Origin: Pseudoscleropodium purum
Taxonomy: Eukaryota > Streptophyta > Bryopsida > Hypnales > Brachytheciaceae
Assembly: GCA_963969395.1 (NCBI GenBank)
Contig: OZ017804.1
Span: 17,856,001 to 17,920,000, forward strand
Reading direction: 5' to 3'
DNA: 64,000 nucleotides
Part shown: positions 17,997 through 30,900 of the stretch, one piece after another
Layout: every line of letters begins with the position of its first letter
Position numbering within the stretch: the first letter of the stretch is position 1
Translations under genes and position numbers: made by a program
The notes under the pieces: model-generated
What the model was told of the DNA's origin: nothing
The model's database searches: none
Seen by the model: only the letters and a program-made list of their open reading frames with translations

Positions 17997-20916
17997 ATGT
18001 CGAATTCTCGCAAGTTGAAATTCCGGACTGTTCCGAGAACGCCCCGTTACCCTCACAACAAGCACGCGGAGCCCATCCCCCTCGCCAACCGATTCCAAGA
18101 GCTCATTGAGCAGGATGAGCGGTCTCCATCGCCCACCAGCAAGCTGCCTGCGCAACGGTTGGGATTGGGGATTAGCACTTCCCCCCCAACTCCAAGTATG
18201 GCACAACGTCTTCAGGACCTTCTGGAAGAATCAGGGTCGAAGAACAAGGGATTGTCTTCTCATGATGTGGAGGAAGGGGTTCAGCGGAACAGCATCGTTG
18301 CAGGTCTGTTTATAAAGGCCATGATTTGCTCTACAGCACTTTTTGAAATGGGTATGCCCTTTTGAAAGTTTGATGGAGGTAGTAACTTGAACCTCAGTAT
18401 GTTTCTCAAGGAAACTACCGACAATTTGAGTGTTGAGTGAGCAGAGTTACTGTTATTATAATGGTCAAGTTTTTGTATGCTTATCACAAAATCAAAGAAC
18501 TAAAGAATGCAGTATTTGATACCGTATGTGAAAGTTGTAATTTCTGGTAAGGCATGCGATCCTATACGCGTCACTAATTACAACTGAGCATACTTACTAG
18601 TATTTAACATAAATTGGTTTTGGCAACTGAAACAGTATTCCAACACACTTTAGCATGCATTGCTACGAAGGAATAAGTTATGAATAAGTACTAAAAATCA
18701 ACACTAAACTCTCATGTAGTCTCATATTTTGATTGTGCACATCTTGTGTCATTGATATCTATGTTTTTTGTGATTATTTTTGGGTCAAATGTAAGTGTCA
18801 CATTTTGGGGAGTGTTGCTTATGGGTGTACATACCTTATTTCTCAACCAAACGACTGACAGTCAATAGAAGACGGGATCAGGTCTGAACGGGTTTAGTAT
18901 CCTCTGCTGGAGTTTGATGTTAATCAGAATAGTACACCGTGTGAATGAAGGTGGAGCCGAAGCCCTGCGGAATGATGAATCTGAGACTGTGGACAGTGAT
19001 ACTAGCGATCATGAAGATTGGACGAAAAGCCCGGCCAAGGTCGTGTTGCCTATGGGGCAAAGATTGCACGAGCTTCTGCAAGGGGATAGTCCAGCTTCAA
19101 TCCAGGAGAAATCGAAACTAAGGCAGAAAGGCAAAAGTACATATTACGACGAAATCTTCTGTAAAATGACTGCCTATGATGATTCTGTTTCTCATTGCCT
19201 AAAAGCATTAGTCACTTCAACTTTTCGAACGTAAGTCAGAGGATACTATTTCTGTCACTTGAAGCGTTTTAACCAATATGTAAGAGTGTGATTTGTGGGA
19301 GGTCAGTACAGAGCTGTGGAGAGGCCACTTTGGGTACTTGAATCACTGTATATGAGTTAAGCAATTTCAGAGTGAGAGGTTGTGGACCACTTCAAGTGAT
19401 AGTAGATAACCCAATTTCATTCAAATTTCAGTGGCTATAGACATTTAGCCAGGTCATGTTTACACCATTTTGCTAATATGTCCAACCAAGTGTATGTATA
19501 GATGAATTGCTAGTGACAGGGATCAGTTTAAGAAATGGGGTTAGGTCCCTAATGGCTAATGGTTTAAGTATACTCTACCTTATGCCGTAACTGAAGTAAC
19601 TTGTCACAACTGTCCCTGCTGAGTCAAGTATTCCTTGATACTGCAACCAGTTCTTTTCAACTGAGCATGTCAACACAGTTACATTGAGCCTGTGGTGTCA
19701 ATCATCATAGCATAACAGCATCAAGTTGGCTATGTGTATTTCCAGGGTTTTTTGTGTGTGCTAATACGTGTCATGTTTTGGTGCAGGACCAATCGAGTCA
19801 AATCTCGAGCTCAAGTTTGCATTTAGAGAGGATGATATTGAAGCCTATGACAATGTTCAGACGGGGACTCATATTTCTCCTCCAGTCGTCACAAAGCCGC
19901 ACTCGCTGCCCAGAATCTCAGAGCAGTTTCAGGAAGCTCTGATGGCAGCTCCCTCTTTTGATAGCTCTCCATTGCCTTCTGTACAATTTCCTGTAGATCA
20001 AGACTATTCTACTCGCTTACAAAGGATTATTCAATTGGAGAAACAACAATGTGCAGAAATTTCTAAAGGACTGCCCCTCGATACCTCCCTCGAATCTATA
20101 CAGGTAGACTTTCTTTTTATGCTGGTTCTGCAATGATCTTGAGGTGATATTCTGGGTGTATGGAGAAGTCTAGGGCTTGTACATTGCTTTGCAGGTGCTT
20201 ATATTAACTAACAAATCTTGAGACGTAAGGTAGAGGATACTACCTGCATCAAATCAAATATTGTAACCCCTGTAACAATATGCTTTCAGTATTGAACTAC
20301 AGAGAGTTCACTTTAAGTAGAAGAGCACAAGAGTACAAAACTCGGTTTAGATCAAGTTTTGTCACTGTGCATCACTTTTTTATGAAAATTCAAAGTGGAA
20401 GGTAGACTAGTAGACAACCTCATTTCCGTAGTGGTCATAGCCAATTAGCCAATTTTAGTATCCTCTACCTTAGTCCAAGTCGCCTTGTGAATTGAGATTT
20501 GTAAATTAGAAAGATCTTCAAAAAACGAACCCTTAATGAAAGTGTCATGTTTGCCTTCGTTTTTCAGAATCTTTTTGTTGGTTTTGTTAGTACAGTCACT
20601 AATTTATTATTAAAAAATTTCAGAAATTTGATTGCTTTGGGGTATGTAGGTGCAGGTCACGAAGAAATCCCTAGAGGGCCGGCTGACAACCTGCAAGTGC
20701 CAAGTTATACAGGCACCTTCAAAATGGATGGAACCTTCATTGGCATCTTCGATTGTGGACCAGGTGCAAGTGATCTTCAACTCCAAAGTTGCTGCAGAGC
20801 TCGAAATAGACGTAGGCTGCAAGGTGCAAATCAATCCACCATGGCGTGAGGTGACTCTTTTGGGAAGCACAACAAGGGTTATTCTCTGCACATATTTCTG
20901 TGAAATTGTATACTAG
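17997..20916 (+). CDS. Conserved plant protein with repeated RLQ-type motifs and OB-like C-terminus
   Basis: Four exons join in phase: 17997-18303, 18951-19136, 19787-20103 and 20650-20916 (TAG), giving 358 aa. The frame is open upstream to 17871, but I chose the ATG at 17997 because a telo-box-rich leader abuts it and the family-like sequence starts there. The protein repeats a short amphipathic motif: ANRFQELIEQ, AQRLQDLLEE, GQRLHELLQG, SEQFQEALMA and TRLQRIIQLE. The C-terminus carries VIFNSKVAAELEIDVGCKVQ followed by NPPW, then RVILCTYFCE. This resembles the OB-like end of uncharacterised plant proteins I recall, and loosely the SPIDR DNA-repair scaffold family; that link is weak. The last exon has two tandem acceptors (TAG then GTGCAG), both in frame, differing by two residues. 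Function unknown. Confidence 0.75.
18610..18845 (+). repeat. Dispersed repeat family 'R3', intronic copy e
   Basis: This copy lies in intron 1 of the RLQ-motif gene. It begins 'ttttggcaactgaaacagt', contains 'cttgtgtcattgatatct' and ends 'gggtgtacataccttatt'. It aligns best with 57905-58160 in the LPP gene, where 'cttgtgtcatcaatatct' recurs. It is related to copies at 22010, 39470 and 56005. Confidence 0.65.
19231..19585. mobile_element. Short TIR element (family 'R2'), copy 1
   Basis: The left end 'gtaagtcagaggatacta' and right end 'agtatactctaccttat' are imperfect inverted repeats, in intron 2 of the RLQ-motif gene. There is no coding capacity. It is MITE-like, and about 355 bp long. Confidence 0.55.
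20224..20473. mobile_element. Short TIR element (family 'R2'), copy 2
   Basis: The left end 'taaggtagaggatacta' and right end 'tagtatcctctacctta' are a near-perfect 17-base inverted pair about 250 bp apart, in intron 3 of the same gene. The interior shares 'gtggtcatagccaattagcc' with the matching part of copy 1. It is a non-autonomous DNA transposon-like element. Confidence 0.75.
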
Positions 20917-22009
20917 TGTTATTTAGCTTTCTTTTGGAAGACAAGTTCTTGAAGGCTGCAACTCTGAATGTATAGAAAACCTCGTGATCATCGCATCACA
21001 TTTTTTGTTAGATGGTATATCAAGTGATAGCCTTACGCAAAGAGAATGTAAACTAAGTTTTACCTCTTGAAAGCCATTGATGCTGAGTCTTCCAGGAGAT
21101 GTAATATGTGACTTCCATTTCATTAATTAGAAATACGTTCTCCATCAATAACTGTACTTTGACTCTTGTATATCACCCCAAATCCAGTGAAGTCTGACGG
21201 TGACCATTATTGTGTGTTGTTGAGCTCTTATTCCTTTATCTTATAAGGACAGATTGATAATAAAGTTGGGTGAAGTTCAGGAATTTCATTTGAATATGAT
21301 AATGCAAAAACTATACAATGTCAAAGTTGAATTTCATAGATTTCCTAAAATTGTGACCTAATTTCAATGTCCGCAATTTGAAAGTTGTGCAACAAGCATT
21401 CATTTTGTGGATTTTGTGGGACATATTTTTGAGAACACGCTTGGATCTTGAGTGATATTTGTTTATGATAATGCACATTTCTAATGTATGAATACCTTTT
21501 TGACCTTGTCAAAATATTGACACCTAAATTTGAGCATGAATGGTTGAAGAAGGCATAGTAAACTATTAGTAAAAGAAGTCATTTGGTATACGAAATTACA
21601 ATTGATGTTTACAATCTATGTTTAGGTTGGTCTCTCTTTAGAATTTAGTACCATACTAGGATGGTCCAATGTTGGAGGAGTTGCAAGGGTAGGATCTAAG
21701 CCTCAATTTTCAAATAAGAAAAATGAATGAAATCAAATTGTATACAATCATGCTTTCTTGTCATTTTCAAAAAATTACAAATTAAAAGAATTCAAGGCAT
21801 TTCAAAGTACAAATTGAAAGGGGCCCCAAATAGAGGACAACAATTTGTAATATTTAGAATAACTCTAATGTTTCAAAAAATCAAATAGAAGTTTGATTTT
21901 ATAACATCCCTCTAAAATATCATAAACCTCCAACTACATCATGGTTATTCAAAAGCTAGTAAATTGAAACACATTAAAATGGGTAATCCCCAAACCTCTA
22001 GTTTTTGCT

Positions 22010-22262
22010 ACTAAGCCTATTTGCTATTCTTACATTGGTCAGATTTTCATATGTTCTTGTTGGTAGGTGAAAGGAGGTTTCAACACACCAAAGAATGTGG
22101 CATTTGGATACTGTTTGCAAGAGTTATTAAGGAACAAAGTTTGGTTTTAAAAGCATTTCTTCCATGCATGTACAAAACTGACTTTGGAGATGTATGCACT
22201 ATGTAGATGGTGGTTTAAAATCAGTGGCACATTTGGGTGTACCTACCTTAGTCCATACTTAA
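22010..22262 (+). repeat. Dispersed repeat family 'R3', copy a
   Basis: It carries 'ttcatatgttcttgttggta', 'aggttt(c)caacacacc', 'catttggatactg', 'ctgactttggagatgta' and 'gtacctaccttag'. The same landmarks occur in the same order at 39470-39725 and 56005-56265. Each copy is about 250 bp and non-coding. Confidence 0.8.
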
Positions 22263-22572
22263 GTTGTGAACAAATGGCTAATTAAAAGTTTCCACCTCGA
22301 ATAGAGATGCATGATTTCAATATGACATTTACATACAATAATCCTCAACACAATCCCCCATACAATCCTCATAGATTGAAAATTGAAAAATCTTACTCCT
22401 ATAGTCTTGACAATCTCAAAAACACAAGACCATTATTCCTATAATTCTTTCTTTGAAATGATAGGCCCTAACATGCTCCCAACACATGTCACATTCACAT
22501 TGGATACCACAACTTTCTACAATCTCTTAGTCTCGACTCCAAGTGGGTAGAGACAATGTTCACAGAGCTCTC

Positions 22573-22598
22573 AAAACCCTAAACCCTAAACCCTAAAC
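22573..22598 (-). repeat. Short interstitial telomere repeat (TTTAGGG)3
   Basis: Three perfect CCCTAAA units on the plus strand, 34-59 bases beyond the stop codon of the minus-strand gene at 22632. They probably lie in its 3'UTR. Confidence 0.85.
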
Positions 22599-22631
22599 TT
22601 GAACTTACAGGGGTATGGATACAGCCCACTG

Positions 22632-25600
22632 TCATCGAAGCCAACTATCACTATCATAGTCAGGTTGTTCTACATACTCTGCTTCAGGCAAAACTTGAGA
22701 TTCTGAATCCATATTAATTTCAGGAGTATTCAAAGTCTTAGTTTCAGGAGGAGAGGAGTTCGGCGACCTCTTCCGACCATTAAAAAAACTGCCGAGATTG
22801 GACTTATCAGCAACACCAGGAGACCCCACGCTCATTTTTTCAACCACAGCAGAAGAAGAGGTGACCGAGTCCTTCCAGAAATCAACCTTTGACAGACTTC
22901 CCTCAGTGGAGAATTTGCCATTGCTGCTGGTTCCTATTTCAACAGCTTTCTTCGGTGCTTCAGCAACATCCTGAGCAACTGCAGCAGGTTCAGCAACTCT
23001 AGCATGTGTGTCAGCCGAAGTTTTGATACCTGAGTTTTGTCCACTTCCACTTCCATTCACAGAGCTCGAGAGCTGAGTCTTCGTAGCTTGAGCGTCGCTG
23101 TTATTGTTCTGAGTCCTCTTGAGAGCTAGGGAAATGAGAGCCAACTGCTTCACTTGATGATCCTGTGGCAGAACAACGTGATGTCTACTGGTTAGATTCT
23201 CGCCCTGCTAAGCTAGAGGATACAACTGTCAAGAGACCTGATCCTGTTTCCAATAGAAATTTCATCAATTTGTACGCTTGGTTTAACATACTACTAACTG
23301 TGACTTGGATAGATGTCTATGGCTACCGATCCTTAAATGGAAATAAGGTTGTCTAATGTCCCTAAAATAGTGGTCTACATTTGGTTATTTACTTATATCA
23401 CCTTGAAATGGAGGGTACTGTTAAACAGCCTTCAAATAAGGGAATCACATTGAATGATTGCATCGGAAACCATCAGACGTTTGAGTGAGAAAACAATTTG
23501 ATCTCAAGAGAGTTTGGCTGTTGTAGTACCCAAAGTGATGCCCAATGAAAGCAGGCTCCTACATATTGGATACGATGCTTGAAAGTGCCGAAATGAGTAT
23601 GTTCTACCTTAAACTCGTCACCCAACCTTCGAGACGATAATAAGAGGCAGAACGAGCAATAATTATTATTCATGATGAAAATTTTTAGGGCATGGAAGCT
23701 GCTGCACCTGCATTGCTAGGAGGGCAAGCTGCAATCCCCGCAGCTCCTCTTCTAGCCTGTCTCCTCGTTGAGCTAGGGTGGTCGCTACTTCAGACGTCTT
23801 TTGTGCAATTGTTGCAGTCTGTAAATCGCCAAAACAAGGCTATGTCATGGTCATAGTCACTGCAGAAGCATACAAAGCACCTCCGAAAGCACAAGGTGGA
23901 ACTGCAAGGATTATACTATACAATTCAAAGGAACCCCTGCTGGATTCACAAAGTTATCAATTGCAATTTAATGTTAATCAAATAGGACATTAGATCTGGA
24001 AATGTAGGTCGCTAGCCTGGTGATGGTGATCTTGTGACATTTTATTTGGAAGGTGATTCTTCTGTTTGAGCGAGCATTGGAATGGTTAGGACCAATATTA
24101 ATAAAATAATAAATTAATGTAAAGTTTTTCGTTGACCTAACGTTACTCAATAGTTGCCAATGATATATAATGCTACTTTCAATGACACAAACATCACACT
24201 AACACTAATTTAACACAATTTATATATTAAATTAGCATTAACTCATCATGAGGACTAAATCAACTCAAATGTTTAATAACATCAATAACTTTATAAATTA
24301 ATATTAGAATAATTCTTAGAATCTTAAATAACTTTATAAAATCATTACAATACTGACCTCCTGCATTGGGTCCCTCAATGTTCTCTTTGTGGCCCGAAAC
24401 CGCACCCCGAGCTTCTCCACTTGTTTCACCAGCCCCCGTGCGGTGATGACAAACTCCCGAACATTCTCTTCTAATTCAGCCACCCTTTGATTCAGAGTGA
24501 AATCGACCCTGCCTCCTGAGCTTTCTCGTCGTGTTGGAAGACATGTTAGCCGCTCGAGAATCCTATATTGCACAAACGCATTGAGAAGGATCGCACCCCA
24601 AACAGCAAGGAGTGGCAGTGACAGCCAACTGTAAGGACCATCCTTGCGTGGTGACACTGGAAGTGCCTGCAATGTCACCATTCGCACAGTGATCAATGCA
24701 CAAATGGGATCGGAATTGAATATGAAAAAATTGGAATCAATCTAATAAGAAACTCTTTGCAATTTATATTAAATGCAATTACTAAATTGTAACAGTTTCC
24801 AATAGGAGTTTTCGATAAGATTAGCACTAGAAGAACCTATTTAGTACTGTCGCCCCGGAGACTCTTAGTTCCTAGTTTCCACTATTGCATAAACCTTGAA
24901 AAACTTTGGATTTGCATGGTGGCATACGTAATGTGACAAAAAATAACTTGATGGCACATAATCTTGATGAGTATATGATTTTTGACACATGGTCAACTAT
25001 TTGGGAACTGATTGAAACTCAACGACCAAATCTACGTAGTTGATTCCTTGTTTCAGGAAAATTTCAAGCAACATCATAAAGCTAATCCATGATCCAAGGG
25101 AAAATCTCCCTGTTGAGGTCACCCTGATCGTAAGGAGGCCTCCAAATGATACGTAATAAATGTGTACTATCTTCTCATGATAGATTGGGAGGCTTCCTTA
25201 TAGTGACCATAGGAAGGCCTCCCTTTGAACCACAGGAAGATTTTCTTTACAATGTCATTCAGAAGTTCTTGAAACAATCCAATTTTACCAAAACCTCACA
25301 AAACGGCACATTGGTAATGGGCTCAGAAACTACACTTACAGGCTTCGTGACGGACATGAGAAGGACCGCATTGAAGCCGATGGACGCAGACGCTACTCCC
25401 AGCAACTGATTCTTCTGCTTCTCCTCTTCCTTCTTCTCTTGCCCTCTAAACTCATTTCGCACAGCTGCCACTGTCATTCCACCCCATTGGAGTCAAGGAC
25501 TACGTCTCCCTCTAAATCCATAATATGAAATTCATATACTTCTAAATTCAGGATATCTAGAACATTCAAAACAAGTGTAAAGCAGATTTCATATGCAGTG

Positions 25601-26487
25601 ATCTATTAGACAATTCATTTCCACTGAGGGAATCAACTGCATCACCATCCATCTGTAGTACTATGAGAATCAGGTTACCTATCTAAGTAGGTGTCATTGG
25701 GATAAATCACAATCACCACAACTTATGGAAATCAGCACTATAAGGTAGAGGATACTATCCCTTCAGTTTAAGCAATGACGAACACATACATATTTGATAT
25801 ACGAAGGATACGAAGGTAACAGAAAAGGAGGTTTGTATTCCACTATTTTCGTCAAAGCTCTAATGAATTGTCAAAAGTTGTCACCTGTTTCTATCATCTC
25901 CTGTGAAATTTCGTACCTAAGTATTCCCAAATAGGTCTATATTATAGGTTTTAGCATTCTCTCTACCTTTTTGGATCTGGACCAAAGTGGAGGAGAGTTT
26001 TCATTTTTACAAAAGCTACATGTCAAGAATTTGAGTAAGCCCTTACTCAAAGCGAGTCACTGCTACATAGTGCTGCAAGAGACAAAGTTTCCTGTAGCGT
26101 AGCTGAGTGAAATATACAGCACTTGACTCAATGTTGGCAAAGGAAAAAAAAAACGCCAAAACGAAATTTGGTACCAATCCCATCATTTGAAATGCTCGAT
26201 ACTAATCTGAACAACAACAGTGATTCCAACTTTACAGCAATTTCAGGTGAGAGGTCTTGGTGAGGCCAATTCTCTCCATATAAAACCACAATTCAGTCAC
26301 TTTGTATTCAGTGAGAGAAGACGCCCATACCTACGAATCTCCTATCAATGTGAATCGCATTCAAACGAGCCGGCAGTAACCAAGGCCTTCCAAACAGGGG
26401 AGACCCAGATGAGCTGCAATCCACCCCAAAAGGACCTCCAACACAACAAATGCCGGAAGACTGAAGAAGAAGTGCCGAAAACCCCAT
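22632..26487 (-). CDS. Predicted plastid membrane protein with coiled coil
   Basis: Five exons join in phase: 26487-26331, 25470-25340, 24666-24358, 23818-23708 and 23162-22632 (TGA), giving 412 aa. Exon 1 (residues 1-53) is Ser/Gly/Leu-rich with few acidic residues and looks like a chloroplast transit peptide. A charged linker (EFRGQEKKEEEKQK) precedes hydrophobic segments at about 75-93 and 109-128. Residues about 148-255 are heptad-like and charged (NQRVAELEENVREF..., QRGDRLEEELRGLQ), suggesting a coiled coil. The last about 155 residues are Ser/Ala-rich and low-complexity. I do not recognise a named family with certainty. An organelle-membrane structural role is inference. In-frame splice joins and the conserved-looking middle make the gene itself likely. 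A telo-box cluster lies just upstream. Confidence 0.75.
25741..25973. mobile_element. Short TIR element (family 'R2'), copy 3
   Basis: It begins 'taaggtagaggatacta' and ends with a degenerate reverse complement ('tagcattctctaccttt') about 230 bp on. It lies in intron 1 of the plastid membrane protein gene. The left end is identical to that of the copy at 20225. Confidence 0.65.
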
Positions 26488-27948
26488 CGCCCTCCCACTA
26501 ATTTCTAACAACCATAGAAACAGAAACCCTAACTAAACCCCTAAACCCTTATAACTCTTAAACCCCGATTTCACCCAATCCTCATGGCAATGCCCGCGCA
26601 CACATCTCGAATCCCTAAAGCTCTTCAGAAATCTCGCCAATGTACAGAAAAGCACGCCATCTTCGAATACGCAATGAACAATTGCAGTGGAGCTAATGTG
26701 AGTTTGAATTTGAGGCGGGGCAAACAATTTCCACAGACCAGTGAGAGATTGAAACTTCGGGGATCTGAAGGGAAAGGCAAGCAATCTGGAATTGCAATGG
26801 TTGTGGGGATTCCCGAAAATCGTGATCGGGAAAACCTCGAGGGGAAGGGGAGACGGGGAGTTCGATGTCTGCGGGCGTAGTTGACGAGGTTTGGTAGTAG
26901 GGCGTGGGGGTCCTAATGGCGTGCGGGGGGTGTCTATGGCCGTGGGAGCCAGTGGTTGTGTTGGTGAGATGGTTTTGATAGGGTAACGGAGTCTCCGTGG
27001 ATTGCGCCACAACAATTTTTTAACCCCAAGGAATCCTGTCGGGGTGCATTATCAATGCCTTCAAGATCGTAGTGTGGGAGCAATTATACATATGAGTATA
27101 TGTAAGTACATGTAAGTATGTTGAAACAAAAATTCTTGTTCATTTTTGTACAAGGTTTTGAATTAATTTATGAAAAGTAAAATTGAAAAAAAATAATAAA
27201 ATGGAGCGTACATTGTACAAGATTTAGAAGTTCGGTTGCATTGGTTAAAGTACGCTTGGCGATCAGTGCATGGCCTTCATATTATGACTTTTGAATCTTC
27301 CCACCTGAAATAAACTCAAGATTGTGCACAAAAGAATCTGAGTTCTTTTGCCAGACGAAATCCGGAAAATGTTCATGTTGTTTTAGGGTGTTGAGTTACG
27401 TTATGATAAATTCAAGATAAGAGGGAAAATATTCAGCAATCAACGTAACATCCGGTCACCGACACGATGCAGTCGATATAATTTCTTCCAACCGATAACT
27501 GAAGGAGCTTCAGAAACTATATTGCTTTTCATTACTGAAGTGTAAGAATCAATCTATGTGATCAATGACGGCAACCACCACGGTGGTTCGAAGCCCAAAT
27601 AAGACTTCCTCCTGCGGTTATAACATTCTTAGCAGATGTGAGAAATTCACCCCTTCTGCACAACAGTAGACTAAGACCCAAAAATCTAACATTCAAATGC
27701 ATTGTGCTAAGTCAAATGGCCCGTTCCTATTTTCTTCCGGTAGCTTCTGGCACCACCGGCCTGAGATGAGCTCAAGATTGCGCACAAAGGGAATCTGGAC
27801 TTATTTCCCAATGTTAGTGAAGACAACTCCTCAAGAACCCAAAACCCCAAAACCTGAGGTGCACAATATCTTGAAATCGGACCTGGAAATGAAATCCGTC
27901 GTCTCTCCCTTCACATCAGCAGAATTGCGGTAGGAAGATGATGCAAAC
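26488..27948. other. GC-richer upstream region and intergenic DNA
   Basis: From 26500 to about 27010 the sequence is GC-richer than its surroundings and opens in several frames: 26584-26880 plus (98 aa) and 27015-26533 minus (160 aa). None resembles a known family, so I treat this as the promoter/leader of the minus-strand gene at 26487, possibly with divergent transcription. From 27010 to 27948 there is AT-rich sequence with no gene, ending in the 3' flank of the PPR gene. Confidence 0.5.
26524..26549 (-). promoter_or_regulatory. Telo-box cluster upstream of plastid membrane protein gene
   Basis: AACCCTAACTAAACCCCTAA-type sequence on the plus strand lies 37-62 bases before the ATG at 26487. 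The role is inferred from position. Confidence 0.5.
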
Positions 27949-30900
27949 TCAGCTACCTTCTCTACTTCGACTCCCGAAAATAATGCTTTCGTCCTCTTGC
28001 GGCAGAAGCCTCGCATCACCCAGAGCTGCGCAATCACCCACTTCCAGGCCTAGTAAACTAAGTATCCTCCTGGCTTTTCTCTCGGCCCCAACGGAAGCAA
28101 GACACTGCAACAACTCCATCACTAGTCTATTATTATTATCATCCGAGACTTTTGTACATAGAAATTGCTCGGCATCTATCATAGGCAACTGTTCCAGTGC
28201 GTTTCCAACAATGGAAGACCACTCTGGAGTATCTAGAGCCACGCCCTGGTCAAGGATCACGTCGAGGTAGTTGAGGACCAGGGTATATTGTTTGTGTCTG
28301 GATAGCAATGGCAGGAGAATCCTGTACAAGTCAGTACTTGGGGGCGAGTTTGAAGGTTGCAAACGGCTGGCCATCAGTTGTAGTAGTCTTTCCTGAAAGC
28401 ACCCCCAAAAAATAAATGTCAATTGCAGAAAGAGTATCGTACGCCCCACTAGACAAGATGATGTAAATAGGAAATTCACAAAACATCCAATTACAGGTAA
28501 GAGTAGGTTCACCCCAAAGTGCCCACCTGGGTGCGTCCGTATCAAGAAGACTTGTAATAAATTACAGGAAGCGTCAAGGAAGGTAAAAAAATGTATCGAT
28601 AGAAAGAATGCATCATACCCTACATTTTTGAACAGTAGAACTATGTTTTGAAAGTTACTATAATTGGTGATTAGCTTCCAAAGTGGATTTTAATTTTTAA
28701 CTTGGGCACAAAAGGTTACCCACCTTAGTGATCTCTAGAAACATAGGACTGGCAATTGCGGGGAGAGAACGGATCCAAACTACTTAGGGATCTAGATATA
28801 ATTCCCCTACTGTGAAAATATCAACTGTTGGATCTTCCTGAGCTAGGAGAAATTGCACGCAAGGTTCTTCAGATAGAACCGGATCCCTTTTAGAGATTAA
28901 GAATAAACGATCGAACTACACCGACTACAAAATGATGTCAAATACCATTTAAACAATGTTTAGTGCCTAGACGTATCACCCAAACACCTAACCGTCATTA
29001 TCTCAAACATTTATGAAAAATTAGACGGAAAACTCAACAAAAGCAACAAAATGATAAGTCAAACCAGAGACTGGTAACAAGATTTGGCAGGAGAGTTGGT
29101 CGAACCTGCCCAGCTTTAACAATAGGCGAAAAGAACCATGCATGACGCCCACAATCGAGCTGAAATCCACGAGTGTAAAACTCCTCCAAGACAACTTCAA
29201 AATACCCCCAATCCTCACAGACAGCGCAAGCACCCAGCATAGACTCATACGTGCGCTCAGTTGGACTTAGCCTTGGATTCGCTTGAGAAAACCGGCTCTC
29301 CTTGTGTCTGCCTCTCTTCACCGACTCAAAAATGTTCCTGGCTTCCTCAAACAGGTGGTGCCGTCCATAAAGAGCAATCATGATGTTGTAGGTCCCCATA
29401 TTGGGAGCACACAAACATTGCATACGATTAAATAGAGATATGGCATCTTGCCAGCGGCCTACTTTGTCACAAGTCCGAATTAGTCCTGTGAATGTTACCA
29501 CATCCGGTTGCTTTGAAGGAAGCTTTACTAGCTTTTCCACCTGCATAATTTAAGATGACAGTGTAAGAGCAGGATGAGTAAGATTTACGTTGAATATTTT
29601 AGTGCCTAAAGGGTCAAGAGTGCTCAACTCAAAATCTAAAGTAATTGAAATGGCTCATCTAGGAAGTTTCAAGGAACGTAGCAAAATGTACCCATAGAAA
29701 GAAGAAATCTTACTGTACATCTTTGAAAACTAGAAATTGTTCTGGAAGTTAAAATAATCAACTATTATTAGATTCCAACTTGAACTTTCTAGTTCTAGCT
29801 TGGGCGCTGAGAGGAGACTGGAAGCCACTGTAAATCAAAAGGTGAAGTAGGTTCAAACCTGTACAAGAGCTTCACTTAACCGACCCGCAGTGCAAAGAGC
29901 CGAAGCAAGTGCATAGTACACCCCAGCACATTCAATGAACCCTCGACGCTCCATGTCTTGTACCATTTCAATGGCTCTGTCTACCTGGCCAGTCATGGCA
30001 CGGGCCTCGACTAGAACTGCAAAGTAGTAGCAATGTCACGATTATAATCATACAATCACCACAGAATTTCTCTAGTATTATTTGTGTCTAACACAAAAAT
30101 AGACGTGCAATAAATAAGTTCAATAGAACCAGACCTTTGAATGTTAAAGCATTAGGAAGAAAACCTCCTCTCTCCATAATGTCGTAATATCTCCAGGCTT
30201 TGTCATACTGCCCTGATTTTACCATAACCTTCAACCCAAACCATCATACCACATTATGATCTTCAGTTCCCTGTCAAGATTCCCGGATTCCAACTTAATA
30301 CAGCATGCACCCTTAGAAATACTTGCATCAATCAACTTTGAGAGTTGCAACTTCCACAACCAAGCGTATCAGCTGATGGATTTTCTCTGATACATGCAGA
30401 AGAGGCTTTCACCTCTATTGCGAGGCCATAAGTGGTGGAATTAGGCACGATTCCTGACGACTGTAATTGTTGTAAAACCCATGTCACCCCTTCCCATTGT
30501 CTATGAGGTCCACATGCATTTATTACCTGCGCAGCCCAGACCACTATTCGTCAAGAGTCCTCCATTCTTTACAAATTCATACTCAAGAAATATTTGCGTG
30601 CACAAATATCAAGTAAAGTAGCACAATCGGCAAAAAGTCACAACATCCGCAAGAATATTCTCATTGGACTACCTCCATACATGCATCGCTAATCGCACTT
30701 GATTCTGAGATTCAAATTTAATTTCTTGTCTTAAAAGTCATTGAATTTGATCAAACTTATATTATCTGGACTTTATACATTATTAATGACCTGGTAGTAA
30801 TCAACGAGAAAGAATAGTCTCAATAAGAGAGGAGCAAAATCCACTTACAGCATTATAAACCACAATGTCTGGCTCCAGACACCCATTCCAGTTTAACTGT

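Larger units (their letters stand above)
20917..22631. other. Intergenic region between convergent genes
   Basis: Both flanking genes end here, so this holds two 3'UTRs. It also holds a family 'R3' repeat copy at 22010-22262 and a telomere-like array at 22573-22598. I see no gene. Confidence 0.65.

Noticed and set aside
26533..27015. Overlapping 98-residue plus and 160-residue minus frames
   Set aside because: They sit in a GC-rich promoter region, and neither has recognisable domains. Being open on both strands is typical of composition rather than coding.
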